This document shows, piece by piece, positions 37,099-47,077 of a DNA stretch of 64,000 nt. The stretch is from positions 304,258-368,257 of the forward strand of contig NZ_JABGBW010000002.1 of assembly GCF_014229965.1 (NCBI RefSeq). Reading direction: 5' to 3'. Source of the DNA: Peptostreptococcus canis (GTDB lineage: Bacteria; Bacillota; Clostridia; Peptostreptococcales; Peptostreptococcaceae). Every line of letters begins with the position of its first letter. Position 1 is the first letter of the stretch. The notes below the pieces were generated by a model that was not told the DNA's origin, searched no databases, and saw only the letters and a list, made by a program, of their open reading frames with translations. The translations under genes and the position numbers were made by a program.

Positions 37099-39510
37099 TT
37101 AATTCAAAATTATTTTGGTAATAATAGCCTTATCTGAACCATAAGATTCAATTACTATTGTTTTGGTATTTTTTATATTTCTATCATAATCCGGAAAATA
37201 CATATCATCTATTATATTTATCTTTTCATCTGACTTTAATTGACCGATAAACTCACCATCTCTAAACAGCTTTACAACATTATCCTCTTTAACCGGATTA
37301 ATAGCAGGGTCTAAATGAAAATATAATTTGTAGTTATGTTTTTTTCCACCCATCGAATGTATATCGTCAATAATACTTATATCTGATAGTTCATTATCAA
37401 ATTTTATACTTCTCTTAAATACTATGTCTTTGATTCTTTTAGTTACACCACATAACATATCCTCATATTTTGTATTACCTAACTTTACATCACTTCCGAC
37501 AGAATCATTCTTCCCATCGACAACGAGTGTATTATGAGCGCTAAATCCTTTTGAATATTTAGCATAAGGATTAGAGTACTCGTATCCAAACGCACCGGCT
37601 TCCGTTATTATATTGCCATTTTTATATAACCAAAAAGATAAATCATCATCATGATGATGGTATTTTTTAAGATATCCGGCTCTTAACAGAAGATATGAAT
37701 CTTTATTTTTAACAATATCATATCCGGAATTAAGAAATCTATGTCTCTCGAATTTTTCATTGTATTCATCAAGAGAATAATCATCGTAATAATCTTTTAA
37801 ATCTATTTTCATGGTCTTACTATCACCTATATTTGGTATATTCAAATCAGGTAATAAAATCGCTCTGGAAAAATACTTTGTTTTTTCATATCTTTTTAAT
37901 AATTTTTCATAATTTGGAGAATTTCCATCTTTCATATAATTAATAAAATTTCTATATTCTTTCAATATTACAAAATGATATTCAGGAGAATTTTCTAAAT
38001 GTACACCATCATTATCAAATGTGGATAAAAAATATTCAATTAATCGTCTTTCCGCTTTATCGAAAATCTTTTTGTCACCCATCAACATTCCATATTCCAA
38101 ACATGCCATGTCCTGAAACATCCCATGATTATTATTTCCTGCCCAAAAATCAGTGTTAGATATCAAATTTGCAATTTTCTTCATAGAATTTTCCATCAAT
38201 CGCTCTTGTTCAGCGTTCATTAATTGATTAAAATTTGAATAAAAATTCAGATAATATGATAATCTTCTTGCCACAGTCTCATCGTGCCAGACCATGCTAT
38301 TATCGATAGAAGCGTTTTCAGTTTCAAATTCTTTTATCATTTTCATGCCTATATCAAAATATTTTCTATCTTTGGTATCATTATAGGCATTGACAAGATC
38401 ATTAAGAAAAAAGAATCCGAAAATACGCCTCTGTACCGATCTTTTCTCATTTAAAAACTTCTTAAAACTTCCATCATAGTGTAAATATAAATCAGCATTT
38501 TCCAGTACACTTATCTTTTTATCAATCAACTTATTTGCAGAAAAAATATAATCATCATTAAATACTTTTTTTGCAATAAGATCTTTTTTATTTAGATTTC
38601 TGTTTATCTTGGCTCTTAGCATTCCGCCTATAACATTTACTTCGCTGTAATTTTCTATACCGGAAAATTTAATAGGATTTCTATTATATAGCACTAAATT
38701 AGAATCATTTAAAGATGCATATGGAACTCCTGATAAAGCATCTGCAAAATCTTGTCCGGATGTAAGAAATATCTTAGTCGAATCACTAAATAATTCCTTG
38801 TTAATAAGAAATGATGTTTCGTATCTCGTCTTTCCATAATATCTCTTTGCTTTGATATACTTCTCATATTCTTTGTTAACACTGGATTTTCCACCTACTA
38901 TAATGTTGTTTTTAAAATCATTTTCTATTATATATTTTTTAATATTATCATCTATTTTAGTAGGTAGTAAAACAATTGGAATTCTATTTTTATGGGCATA
39001 ACATCCGATACTAATTGAATCTGCAAAATTTTCCCCACTTACAAATATCGCATCATTTTTTTTGTTAGAAAAATAATTTTCCAACACTTTTCGATTCGTT
39101 TCATATCTATTTATACCATATATTCTCTTAACCTCTATTCCTTCATTTTTAATGTCTGAAGCCACTTTTTCAGAAACCGATTTACTTCCGCCTATAATGG
39201 ATACCTTTTTTACATTAAGACGCTTTAATTCATTTTTAATAGTATTTTCCAATTTATGTCCTTTTGTAAGCAAAATAGGACAATTTTCAAAGGATGAAAC
39301 AGGCAATGAACTGATTGAATCAGCATAATTATTTCCACTTACTATTACGGCATTTTCTGACTTTTCAAATGCCTTATTTGATATGGCTACTGAAGTTTCT
39401 ACTCTATTACTTCCATATATTTCATTAACAGGTACACTACTATTTGCATATGAAATGCTAGGTACAATTAATAATATCGATATTGTACCCAAAATAATTT
39501 TCCTCTTCAT
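37099..39510 (-). CDS. CWB2-anchored heparinase II/III-like protein
   Basis: A secreted protein of 803 residues: signal peptide (about 1-24), three CWB2 repeats at the N-terminus (about 30-300; IYGSNRVETS, IYGINRYETN, YYGKTRYETS), then a heparinase II/III-like lyase (about 330-803). Lyase features: an alpha-toroid region with WAGNNNHGMFQDMACLEY, then beta part with YHHHDDDLSFWLY and GFSAHNTLVVDGK. The family cleaves acidic polysaccharides by beta-elimination. Anchoring by CWB2 suggests it acts at the cell surface on host or own glycans. Start is ATG 39510 with GGAGG five bases away; an upstream TTG overlaps that site. Confidence 0.88.
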   Translation of the reverse strand: MKRKIILGTISILLIVPSISYANSSVPVNEIYGSNRVETSVAISNKAFEKSENAVIVSGNNYADSISSLPVSSFENCPILLTKGHKLENTIKNELKRLNVKKVSIIGGSKSVSEKVASDIKNEGIEVKRIYGINRYETNRKVLENYFSNKKNDAIFVSGENFADSISIGCYAHKNRIPIVLLPTKIDDNIKKYIIENDFKNNIIVGGKSSVNKEYEKYIKAKRYYGKTRYETSFLINKELFSDSTKIFLTSGQDFADALSGVPYASLNDSNLVLYNRNPIKFSGIENYSEVNVIGGMLRAKINRNLNKKDLIAKKVFNDDYIFSANKLIDKKISVLENADLYLHYDGSFKKFLNEKRSVQRRIFGFFFLNDLVNAYNDTKDRKYFDIGMKMIKEFETENASIDNSMVWHDETVARRLSYYLNFYSNFNQLMNAEQERLMENSMKKIANLISNTDFWAGNNNHGMFQDMACLEYGMLMGDKKIFDKAERRLIEYFLSTFDNDGVHLENSPEYHFVILKEYRNFINYMKDGNSPNYEKLLKRYEKTKYFSRAILLPDLNIPNIGDSKTMKIDLKDYYDDYSLDEYNEKFERHRFLNSGYDIVKNKDSYLLLRAGYLKKYHHHDDDLSFWLYKNGNIITEAGAFGYEYSNPYAKYSKGFSAHNTLVVDGKNDSVGSDVKLGNTKYEDMLCGVTKRIKDIVFKRSIKFDNELSDISIIDDIHSMGGKKHNYKLYFHLDPAINPVKEDNVVKLFRDGEFIGQLKSDEKINIIDDMYFPDYDRNIKNTKTIVIESYGSDKAIITKIILN

Positions 39511-39591
39511 ATCCACCTCCAAAAAAACTCATATTTAACATAAAATATGCTTAATATATGTTAATTAATATATTTACATAGGTTAACGATG

Positions 39592-40485
39592 CTATTTATA
39601 CAAATTAAGAATTTCCTTTTCAAAAGACTTATTATAGTTGTAATTTTCTATCATTCTAAAAAAATTGGTGGCATTTTTCATTTTATTAAAAATAGACAAA
39701 TTTTTTTTACTCACCTCAATAAACTTTTCAGCATCAATACACAAAAATAATTCGGCGTTTTTGAAATTTCCATCACCTAAATTCGACTTTCCTCTTTCTA
39801 TCAATTCCACCACTTCAAAACTGATACCCTTCTGACTTGAATACATTTTAAAGGCTTTATGTTTTATCTTTGCAATATCATCAGGGTATTGCACATATCT
39901 ATTGATAGAACCCCTTTGTAGAGAGTTATTAATTTCATATAAGAAAATTTCTCCATCAAAATCACATTTATCGTCTAAAGCTCTGGCAAGAGCAATGCTA
40001 CACCCTCTATGATCTATATGATATTCACTAAAGGCTGTGGTATATATTCTCTTGTATTTCCTATCACTAAGAACTTCGACTATTTTTTTAGAAATTATAT
40101 CCAAATTATCTTCGACTTTGAGATTTTCACATTCAATATATTCGAAATCATCTACTCCTAATATTTTAATTGCTTCATCTGCTTCTTTCAATCTCGTCTT
40201 CGAAATTTCAATTTCATCAATTCCATCTCTTTTTATCCTGCCATCAGTAATATACAAAACTTTCACATAGCAATTATTCTCTTTCAATTTTATAATTGTA
40301 GCGCCTAAACCTATACTTTCATCATCCTGATGAGGTGAAAGTACCAATATATTTTCATCAAACGGCAAGCTATCTTCTTTTAATTCCTCGTCCTGAGAAA
40401 TTTCACTATAATACGATTTTAAATATTTTATATTTCTTTTCAAAATTTTAGGTTTGACTGTTTTTTTTATTATATTTTTTAACAT
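39592..40485 (-). CDS. PIG-L/LmbE-type deacetylase
   Basis: The 297-residue product has the zinc motif SPHQDDE (about 46-52) and HIDHRG (about 155-160), typical of N-acetyl-sugar deacetylases of the PIG-L/LmbE family. In surface loci such enzymes act on lipid- or sugar-linked GlcNAc; the substrate is unknown. I use the ATG at 40485, six bases after AGAGGG, since a consensus promoter ends so near the longest ATG (40524) that it would be leaderless. The family commonly acts in cytosol; no signal peptide is seen. Confidence 0.86.
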   Translation of the reverse strand: MLKNIIKKTVKPKILKRNIKYLKSYYSEISQDEELKEDSLPFDENILVLSPHQDDESIGLGATIIKLKENNCYVKVLYITDGRIKRDGIDEIEISKTRLKEADEAIKILGVDDFEYIECENLKVEDNLDIISKKIVEVLSDRKYKRIYTTAFSEYHIDHRGCSIALARALDDKCDFDGEIFLYEINNSLQRGSINRYVQYPDDIAKIKHKAFKMYSSQKGISFEVVELIERGKSNLGDGNFKNAELFLCIDAEKFIEVSKKNLSIFNKMKNATNFFRMIENYNYNKSFEKEILNLYK

Positions 40486-40529
40486 TTTTAACCCTCTGAC
40501 TTTATCATTTAAATATTTTTTCATTATCT

Positions 40530-40560
40530 ATTATACCTTATGCATATTAATTTTTCAACA
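40530..40560 (-). promoter_or_regulatory. Promoter of the PIG-L gene
   Basis: On the minus strand TTGAAA and TATAAT are 17 bases apart. Transcription would begin at about 40524, so the deacetylase start must lie at the inner ATG. Confidence 0.72.
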
Positions 40561-40608
40561 TCTATGGTATAATGGGTACTATATTAAAATATAATTTAGG
40601 AGGAAAAA

Positions 40609-41685
40609 ATGAAGACTGATATAATATCAAATTATGATGAATTTCTAAAAATTGAAAAAGAATACACTGATTTATGGGAAAGTTCAGTGGATAGAAATAT
40701 ATTTAATTCTCCTATATTTTTAAAATCCTATATAAAATCTTTCAGTGAAACTTATAAATTACACATAATATGCCTCAGAAATAATGGCATTTTAGTTGGC
40801 ATCGCTCCTCTAAAAATTTTGAAAAAATCCTTTTTTTTATTAAAATGGAATGAAGTTAGATTTGCAACAGAGGGTGATTATAGAAGTTTTATCATCAGAA
40901 AAAAAATTAAAGAATCTGACATTGGTGAAGACCAGATAATTAAAAATCTGGTTTTTGAAATAGATAAACTAAATTGCGAGAGAGTCTGTCTTGATTATAT
41001 AAGTCAACATTCTTCTCTGTATAAATATCTATCTAAAAATGATGATTTAAACCCGAAACTTTCTTATCATATACAAGTACCCAAACTCAATATGTACTCA
41101 TTTGAAAGTTTTGAAAATTATAAAAAGCATTTCCCCAAGAAAACAAATAAATATAGAAATAAGCTTATTAATGACCACGATTATATTTTATCAGTTACCG
41201 ATAAGATGAATGATTCTCTTTTAGATGAAATGGCTGAATTACATATAAAAGAAAAAAATTATCATATAGATAATGGTAATAATAAAAGATACTCTCTTTA
41301 TGAAGACAATGGCAGAAAAAAATATATTTTTGACTTGCAAAAAGATTCTAAATACGTGCTTCACTTTATGATGAGAAGAAAATCAGATGACAAATTGATT
41401 TGTTATAGAAATACATACACATTAGATGATACCATATATTCCTGGAACACCGCATATAACCCGGAATTCAGTTCATACAGGGTAAATAATACATTCTTTT
41501 ACGAAATATTCAAATATTTATTTGAATATAAATCTTACAAATTTTTTAACTTTGGCTCAGGAGGATATCCGTGGAAATTTTCATTTACAGATGATTTTGA
41601 TGTATTATTCAAACTAGACTACTTTAATAAAAATGGTAAATTCATTGAAAAATTATTAAAATTAAAAAAATATTTTAATAATTAG
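40609..41685 (+). CDS. GNAT-type acyltransferase (CelD/BioF2-like, Acetyltransf_6)
   Basis: A 358-residue protein of the GNAT superfamily seen in polysaccharide loci. Features: PIFLKSYIKSF at about 38-48, GIAPLKIL (about 63-70), and the C-terminal FFNFGSGGYPWKFSF (about 315-329, typical of the family). The fold predicts transfer of an acyl or aminoacyl group, possibly in peptide or glycan modification like FemABX relatives. No substrate is evident. It diverges from the PIG-L gene, with a shared promoter region of about 100 bases, which hints at related roles. Confidence 0.8.
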   Translation: MKTDIISNYDEFLKIEKEYTDLWESSVDRNIFNSPIFLKSYIKSFSETYKLHIICLRNNGILVGIAPLKILKKSFFLLKWNEVRFATEGDYRSFIIRKKIKESDIGEDQIIKNLVFEIDKLNCERVCLDYISQHSSLYKYLSKNDDLNPKLSYHIQVPKLNMYSFESFENYKKHFPKKTNKYRNKLINDHDYILSVTDKMNDSLLDEMAELHIKEKNYHIDNGNNKRYSLYEDNGRKKYIFDLQKDSKYVLHFMMRRKSDDKLICYRNTYTLDDTIYSWNTAYNPEFSSYRVNNTFFYEIFKYLFEYKSYKFFNFGSGGYPWKFSFTDDFDVLFKLDYFNKNGKFIEKLLKLKKYFNN

Positions 41686-41698
41686 ATATATAAAAAAT

Positions 41699-41748
41699 GT
41701 GATAGTAATCTTTGATTTCGAATATTTAATCAACTGATTATTATCACA
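41699..41748. terminator. Hairpin after the GNAT gene
   Basis: TGTGATA pairs with TATCACA, flanked by A and T runs, with TTTTT on the plus strand. It may work both ways. Confidence 0.65.
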
Positions 41749-41900
41749 TTTTTATATAATTATCATTGTATAAAATTGATAGTATTAAATCATAAATTAA
41801 AAGTATTTACCTACTATTTTCAGAATAACTTTCCCCATGATTCTGATCTTCTTAAAATCATTTAACCCATTTTTAATCTATTCTAGAGCTCTTTTATTCC

Positions 41901-42257
41901 TTAATGATGACATGAGCCATGTTCACCATGACCAGAACAGTTTGCTCCTTCATTTTCCAATTCACCTTTTATACATTTTTCAACGGCTTTCTTAGGATCT
42001 CCATTTACTCCTGAATAAGCCCTGATTCCCATTTCACTTAATCCGTCTATTGCTCCTTGTCCCATACCCGATGTTATTACCACTGATATACCATTTTCTT
42101 TGATAAAATCCGGCATAGTAGAACAATGATTTCCTTGTGTACCAAGTTCATACACATCTGTTATTTGATCATTTTCCACAGTAAAAACAGTGAAGTTCTT
42201 AGCGTGCCCAAAGTGTCCACATATGATTCCATTTTCTGTTGTTACTCCTATTTTCAT
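41901..42257 (-). CDS. NifX/NifB-type metal-cofactor-binding protein
   Basis: A 118-residue protein of the dinitrogenase iron-molybdenum cofactor-binding family (PF02579): MKIGVTTENG at the start, GHFGHAKNFTVFTVE (about 14-28), and ITSGMGQGAIDGL. The C-terminus is rich in histidine, cysteine and glycine (GANCSGHGEHGSCHH), probably metal-binding. No nitrogenase genes are near; such proteins are common in anaerobes and bind Fe-S or Mo clusters. Stand-alone gene, with a site GGAGG before the ATG. Confidence 0.88.
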   Translation of the reverse strand: MKIGVTTENGIICGHFGHAKNFTVFTVENDQITDVYELGTQGNHCSTMPDFIKENGISVVITSGMGQGAIDGLSEMGIRAYSGVNGDPKKAVEKCIKGELENEGANCSGHGEHGSCHH

Positions 42258-42578
42258 AATAAAATCCTCCCTATTTATATTATTAATTAAACTTATTTTA
42301 TTAAAATCAAATTAATTATTGATTTGATTTTCTACTTTAAGATTATATATTAAATATTTAAATTTATTTTAATCTTCTATTCCATTCTACACCATTTATC
42401 ATTAGAATGCAAAAATGAGAAAAAATCGGATAGTGTCAAGTTTTTGTGGATTTTTTTATTGACATCAACTCCAAAATATATTTTTTACTGCACCAATTTC
42501 ATTTATGAAGGTTTGAGTTGCACTAGCTGAATCAAATATTAACGATTCACCATCAAGTATACTCATTATTTTTATATA

Positions 42579-42930
42579 GAAAAACATGTCAATTCTGTTG
42601 TATAATAAAGTCGCTTAAAACCAAATAACAAGGGAGAATTGACATGACATCTACAAATATTATAGCAAAAATAACTTAAATTCACGATATAAACATGGAA
42701 TTTGATGAAAAATTCTTTAAAACTAAAATTTTTAGAGGTATCGAACATACAATCAATTAGAAGAAAATTAACATATAAACCAGCTTTTTATTGCCATTGT
42801 AATAAAGAAAATAAAGATCATGGTATTATCAAAAAGTGAAACCAAACTACGAACATCTTGATAGGACAATTTAAGTTGCGTATGTAGATGCTCTATATTT
42901 TTCAGTAAAAGATTCCGGTATAGTAAAAAA
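42579..42930 (+). mobile_element. Decayed 5' part of an ISL3-family element
   Basis: A broken transposase begins at ATG 42644 and hits stops at once. In other frames it still spells the family's zinc-ribbon region (FYCHCNKENKDHGIIKK at about 42790-42840). The leader matches the ISL3 relic at 52725-52790: CATGTCAATTCT, TTGTATAAT, then the ribosome site. The rest of the element is missing. Confidence 0.75.
42585..42646 (+). promoter_or_regulatory. Start-codon-masking inverted repeat in the ISL3 leader
   Basis: CATGTCAATTCT (42585-42596) is the perfect complement of AGAATTGACATG (42635-42646), which overlaps the ribosome site and contains the transposase ATG. The TATAAT (42601-42606) lies in the loop, so the element's own transcripts would lack the first arm, while read-through transcripts would fold and hide the start. 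Confidence 0.6.
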
Positions 42931-42970
42931 GTTGGCTACCTATATACCCCTTTTTATTCATACAATAAAA

Positions 42971-43543
42971 TTATTTATCTATAATGAATGATTTAACCAA
43001 TGCTAATGATTCCCTTAAATAAGATTTAAGAAAAACTGATTTTGGGGTTTTAGCAGGTAAACCATAAGGCTCAAATCCATTTCTGCCAGCCAAAATTTTA
43101 GCCCTATATATATGATACTTATTAGATACTACATTGATCTTAATATTACCTTTTTTGTCTATTAGTTTTCTTGCAAATTTAAAATTTTCATTTGTATTAG
43201 TTGATTTATCTTCAACCATGATTCTAGAGCCATCAACTCCATTTTTTAAAAAATAGTTTTTTATTGCTATCGCTTCCGGTATTTTTTCATCATTGCCTTG
43301 TCCGCCAGTGGCAATCAAGATAGTGTTGGGATATTGCTTCATTTTCTCTAAAGCAATATCCATTCTATATTTTAAAGATTTCGATGGTCTGTCACCATGA
43401 AGTTTTGCACCTAATACTATTATATAATTTGCGTCATCTGAATAATTATTTCTGCCTCCTACTATAATAATAGCTTCTAAAATTACTATAAAAACTATTA
43501 TGGCAAATATAATTATCTTTAAAAATAAAATTAAGCTTTTCAT
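42971..43543 (-). CDS. YdcF/SanA-type DUF218 membrane protein
   Basis: A 190-residue DUF218 protein: one N-terminal membrane span (about 4-26), then IIVLGAKLHGDRPS (about 41-54), TGGQGNDEKIPEA (about 98-110) and SNKYHIYRA (about 155-163). Members (SanA, ElyC, YdcF) affect envelope permeability or lipid-carrier metabolism, but the reaction is unknown. It lies 57 bases after the LCP gene on the same strand, suiting an envelope role. Confidence 0.88.
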   Translation of the reverse strand: MKSLILFLKIIIFAIIVFIVILEAIIIVGGRNNYSDDANYIIVLGAKLHGDRPSKSLKYRMDIALEKMKQYPNTILIATGGQGNDEKIPEAIAIKNYFLKNGVDGSRIMVEDKSTNTNENFKFARKLIDKKGNIKINVVSNKYHIYRAKILAGRNGFEPYGLPAKTPKSVFLKSYLRESLALVKSFIIDK

Positions 43544-43599
43544 GGCATCTCCTTATTTCGTAATATATGCTAGACAATGAATAATCTAGTGATTTTATG

Positions 43600-44571
43600 T
43601 TATTTATTTCCAAATTCAATATCATTAAATATAAAGTCTTTCAAAAACTTCACTGACTCGGGTTCATATCTAAGTACCCAACCGTAGTTTCCATAGATGC
43701 CCCCAGTTGTATATCTTGGTGATGATACAATAGGAAATTCCATTTGTTTGATATTGTCAGTACCAAGCATAAGCATTTTTATTCCATATCTCATCATTTC
43801 CGGAGTTTTCATATTGGTGCTTATATATGGTGCTGCAGCCTTAACAATAAATGGATACTTGTATTTAGGAGCAGATTTTATTTCCTTAATTAAGTTTGAA
43901 ACAATTATTCTCTGTCTGTTATCCCTGTCAAATGCACTGTCATTTTTTCTAATTCTAGCATATGAAAGGGCCTGATAACCATTAAGTTTTTGCTCTCCAG
44001 CATTAGTTAAAAGTTGCATTTCACCTTTATCTTTATTTTCGCTCCATTTATATGTTTCAGGTATAAATTTATTCATTTCTAACATTTCACTTTCAGAAAC
44101 ATCAACTGTTACACCACCGATTGAGTCTATAATAGCAATAAATGACTGGAAATTAATTAACATAAAATCATTTATATCTATTTCAAAATTTTCTTCTATT
44201 GTTTTTATAAGTAAATCTTCTTTACCAAATGCATATGCATGTGTTAGTTTTGAATATCCGTGTCCCGGAATATTTACTAATGTATCCCTTGCTAAAGACG
44301 TGATTTTTATGTCATCATGTACTTTGTCAATTGTAAGTATCATCATAGAATCTGTTCTAGATACTTTTTCTCCGGGTCTGGCATCGGATCCCATTATAAG
44401 TATATTATTTATCCCATCTTTATTAGTATGAGAATAGTCATCCAATGTGTCTGTATTTATACTTGAATCATGGAAATCACCCAGAAATTTTGAAGTAAGA
44501 GCAAATCCGGCTATCGGTAGCACTAATACTAATACAAGAAGAAAAAGTACAAACCTCCTAAGTTTAGACAT
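43600..44571 (-). CDS. LytR-CpsA-Psr (LCP) family glycopolymer transferase
   Basis: The second LCP enzyme of the window, 323 residues: one membrane span (about 7-28), then LIMGSDARPGEKVSRTDSMM (about 60-79), RDTLVNIPGHG, and SYARIRKNDSAFDRDNRQR (about 197-215). The arginines and aspartates that bind the polyprenyl diphosphate are kept. The start is ATG 44571, eight bases after AGGAAGG; the GTG three codons earlier overlaps the site. With the 35995 gene it forms a pair like that of C. difficile. Confidence 0.93.
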   Translation of the reverse strand: MSKLRRFVLFLLVLVLVLPIAGFALTSKFLGDFHDSSINTDTLDDYSHTNKDGINNILIMGSDARPGEKVSRTDSMMILTIDKVHDDIKITSLARDTLVNIPGHGYSKLTHAYAFGKEDLLIKTIEENFEIDINDFMLINFQSFIAIIDSIGGVTVDVSESEMLEMNKFIPETYKWSENKDKGEMQLLTNAGEQKLNGYQALSYARIRKNDSAFDRDNRQRIIVSNLIKEIKSAPKYKYPFIVKAAAPYISTNMKTPEMMRYGIKMLMLGTDNIKQMEFPIVSSPRYTTGGIYGNYGWVLRYEPESVKFLKDFIFNDIEFGNK

Positions 44572-44735
44572 CTTTTTCACCTTCCTTTCGATTATTGTGT
44601 TATCTTATACTATCTTAAAAAGTTTAAATTTTCCATAATTAACTAAATGATAGTATAATAATTAATATAAGCAGATTTGCTCTAAAACATTTCAGTACAT
44701 CAGTAATATTTTATAGATTATTTAAAAATTTGAAG

Positions 44736-46061
44736 TTAAAATTTTAATAAAATTTTAACTTCAAATTCTTTAGAATCATAATTTATATCCATATTTCCAT
44801 TGTATTTTTCTACGATTATTCTCACTGATTTCAATCCTTGTCCCATACCATCATGAGTTGTAGACATAAATATATTATTTTTTACTATTATTTTATTTGT
44901 ATGTGTATTATTAATTTGGATAGCAATAATATTTTCAGATGTTTGTCCAATTTTTAGTGTTATCTTTTTATTATCTTCATGTACATTTCGAAGAGCATTC
45001 ATTGCATTTTCTAGTAAATTTCCTAGCAGTACACAAAAATCAATATCATCTATAGGAATATTATTATTCAATTTTACAAAAAAGTCTGTAAAAATACCAT
45101 ATTCATAGAATAGAGTTTTATAATGAGAAAGTATGGAATTTAGTGCAAAACTAGAAGTATAATGTAAAAAAGGTGTTTCAATATTTTTGCTATATTTGTA
45201 AATATAATTTTTTAAATCATCAAATTTATTTTTTTTAGCTAAATTAGAAATAGTTATTATATTATGCCTAAAATCATGTCTTAGCCGACTGGTTTCTTGT
45301 AGATACCGTTGAAGTTGCCTAAATTGTTCTGTTTGAATATCAAAATAAGCTGTTTTTTCTTGCAGATTTTTATTTTCAACTAAGTTTTTTACATATAAAT
45401 AAAACATAATATATAAAAGTAGAATTACACAAAATGATGAAAATAAAACTAAAGTATATATTTTAAAAAATCTTCCTATGTATGCGTTTTTGTGTTCATA
45501 AAATATTAAAAATCTAGATATAAAAGCAAAAAAAAGTGGAAATAATGAAGCAAAAAACCAAATTTTTTCATTTTCAAAATTCACTATCATCCAACCAAGA
45601 TATTTTTTAGCAGGTATAAAAAATACTGCTATCAAAAATACTTCAAAAATAATCTGATAAATAGTTAGTTTAATATTGAAAATAAGAGAAAAAGCATTAC
45701 CAGATGGATATAAAATTACACCTAAATAGTTGTAAAATAAAAAACTTAGACCACCGATAAGGCAAGCGGTTGAGAAAATAAATAAGAGCCTTGGTCTAGG
45801 AATGTCAAAGTCTTTCGAATAAACATTAAAAAAATAAAGCATGAAAAATACAAAAACTATAAAATATGAAATTGTTTTAAAAAATAAAAAAACACAAAAA
45901 ATAAATGCTATTGCAAATAGAAAATGAAAAAATAGATTTATAAAAATTTTTTTTGTGTCTGTTTTTCTGTATTTATAAATAGGAATATAACAAAAAAAAG
46001 CTAAAGGTATAATTATAATATTACCTAAAGTAGCATAAAAGCTGTTTATAATATTTTCCAT
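44736..46061 (-). CDS. Sensor histidine kinase, GHKL type (AgrC-like)
   Basis: A 441-residue membrane kinase: about six or seven membrane spans (1-210), a coiled linker (about 215-235), the phosphorylated histidine in RLRHDFRHNI (about 253-262), and a HATPase domain with NLLENAMNALRN (about 348-359). This layout is that of AgrC/CitA-like quorum or peptide-sensing kinases. It pairs with the LytTR response regulator just upstream (three-base gap). No agrB or agrD gene, nor an obvious peptide, is seen nearby, so the signal is unknown. Confidence 0.88.
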   Translation of the reverse strand: MENIINSFYATLGNIIIIPLAFFCYIPIYKYRKTDTKKIFINLFFHFLFAIAFIFCVFLFFKTISYFIVFVFFMLYFFNVYSKDFDIPRPRLLFIFSTACLIGGLSFLFYNYLGVILYPSGNAFSLIFNIKLTIYQIIFEVFLIAVFFIPAKKYLGWMIVNFENEKIWFFASLFPLFFAFISRFLIFYEHKNAYIGRFFKIYTLVLFSSFCVILLLYIMFYLYVKNLVENKNLQEKTAYFDIQTEQFRQLQRYLQETSRLRHDFRHNIITISNLAKKNKFDDLKNYIYKYSKNIETPFLHYTSSFALNSILSHYKTLFYEYGIFTDFFVKLNNNIPIDDIDFCVLLGNLLENAMNALRNVHEDNKKITLKIGQTSENIIAIQINNTHTNKIIVKNNIFMSTTHDGMGQGLKSVRIIVEKYNGNMDINYDSKEFEVKILLKF

Positions 46062-46064
46062 ATA

Positions 46065-46799
46065 TTATTCCTCCATTTTCATTAATTTTTCAAATTGATA
46101 ATCATTATATTTTTTTAATATTGACATACGGTCTTTTCTTCTTACAGAAAATGTATTTTTGTTATCTGTAATAAAAACATTGCTATCAGCATATTTTACA
46201 AAATCCATATTAAGCAGTACACCTCTATTTATCAATATAAAATTAGAATAAATTTTCAAAGACTCATATATACTAATAAATGTAATTCTATATTTGAGTT
46301 CAAAACCATTTTTTAGAACTATTATTATATTTTTATCGTTAGATATAATGTACTGTATAGTTGATATTTTTATTTGTATTTTTTGTTTTCCGACAGAAAA
46401 TTTTAGAGTAATATTTTGCTTTTTTATTTGCAAAAGCGAATCTAGTAGTAGTTTTTCTATTTTTTCATAAGTAATATCATCTTTTATAATATAATCAAAA
46501 CAGTTGTGTGTTTTTACTGCTCTCCATATATCTTCATAACTTGATGTAAAATAAATTATAAGTGGCTTATAATTATCTTTTATGATTTGTTCTGATGTTT
46601 CTATACCATCCATTTCATTCATATAAATATCCATAAATACAATTTGATAATTATTTTTACTTATATCTTCCAAAAATTTTTCTCCAGAGTCAAAATGTTT
46701 ATAATTTATTTGAATTAAGTTTTTTATGCTAAATTTATCTAATATTTTTTTTAATATATTTGCTTCATATTTATTATCTTCAACAATAGCAATATTCAT
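46065..46799 (-). CDS. LytTR-family response regulator
   Basis: A 244-residue regulator: receiver domain (1-120) with the phosphorylated aspartate in FMDIYMNEMDG (about 56-66), then a LytTR DNA-binding domain (about 140-240; ...LINRGVLLNMDFVKYAD). Partner of the kinase gene after it. The start is ATG 46799 with GGGAGAGAAG upstream; a TTG seven codons earlier overlaps it. LytTR proteins bind pairs of short direct repeats about two helix turns apart, and two such repeats lie at 46919-46951. Confidence 0.92.
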   Translation of the reverse strand: MNIAIVEDNKYEANILKKILDKFSIKNLIQINYKHFDSGEKFLEDISKNNYQIVFMDIYMNEMDGIETSEQIIKDNYKPLIIYFTSSYEDIWRAVKTHNCFDYIIKDDITYEKIEKLLLDSLLQIKKQNITLKFSVGKQKIQIKISTIQYIISNDKNIIIVLKNGFELKYRITFISIYESLKIYSNFILINRGVLLNMDFVKYADSNVFITDNKNTFSVRRKDRMSILKKYNDYQFEKLMKMEE

Positions 46800-46918
46800 A
46801 TCTTCTCTCCCTGTTTTCAATCTTTTATATAGTACTTATTTTGATTATCTACAAATGTAAATATATATATAATATTTTAACTTATTTTTGAGTAAAAATT
46901 CTTAATTAATTACTGTTT

Positions 46919-46951
46919 TTTACGACAAAAAAAAACGATTTACGACAAAAA
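46919..46951. promoter_or_regulatory. Tandem direct repeats, probable LytTR binding site
   Basis: Two identical copies of TTTACGACAAAAA lie 20 bp apart, the spacing used by AgrA/ComE-type regulators. They sit about 120 bases upstream of the response regulator start; autoregulation is the simplest reading. Confidence 0.55.
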
Positions 46952-47077
46952 TATTATTATATTAATTAAATAAAGATTTATTATATGATAATATGGAATA
47001 TTATATTATTTGTATTGCCAGACGAAGTATATAAAGTGTTAGTATAAATAAAAACACATCAAATAATAAAAAATAGT

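Larger units (their letters stand above)
42258..42970. other. Intergenic region with ISL3 relic
   Basis: This 713 bp gap holds the promoter side of the NifX-like gene (about 42258-42350) and the decayed 5' part of an ISL3-family element (42579-42930). The remainder is AT-rich and I see no other gene. Confidence 0.6.
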
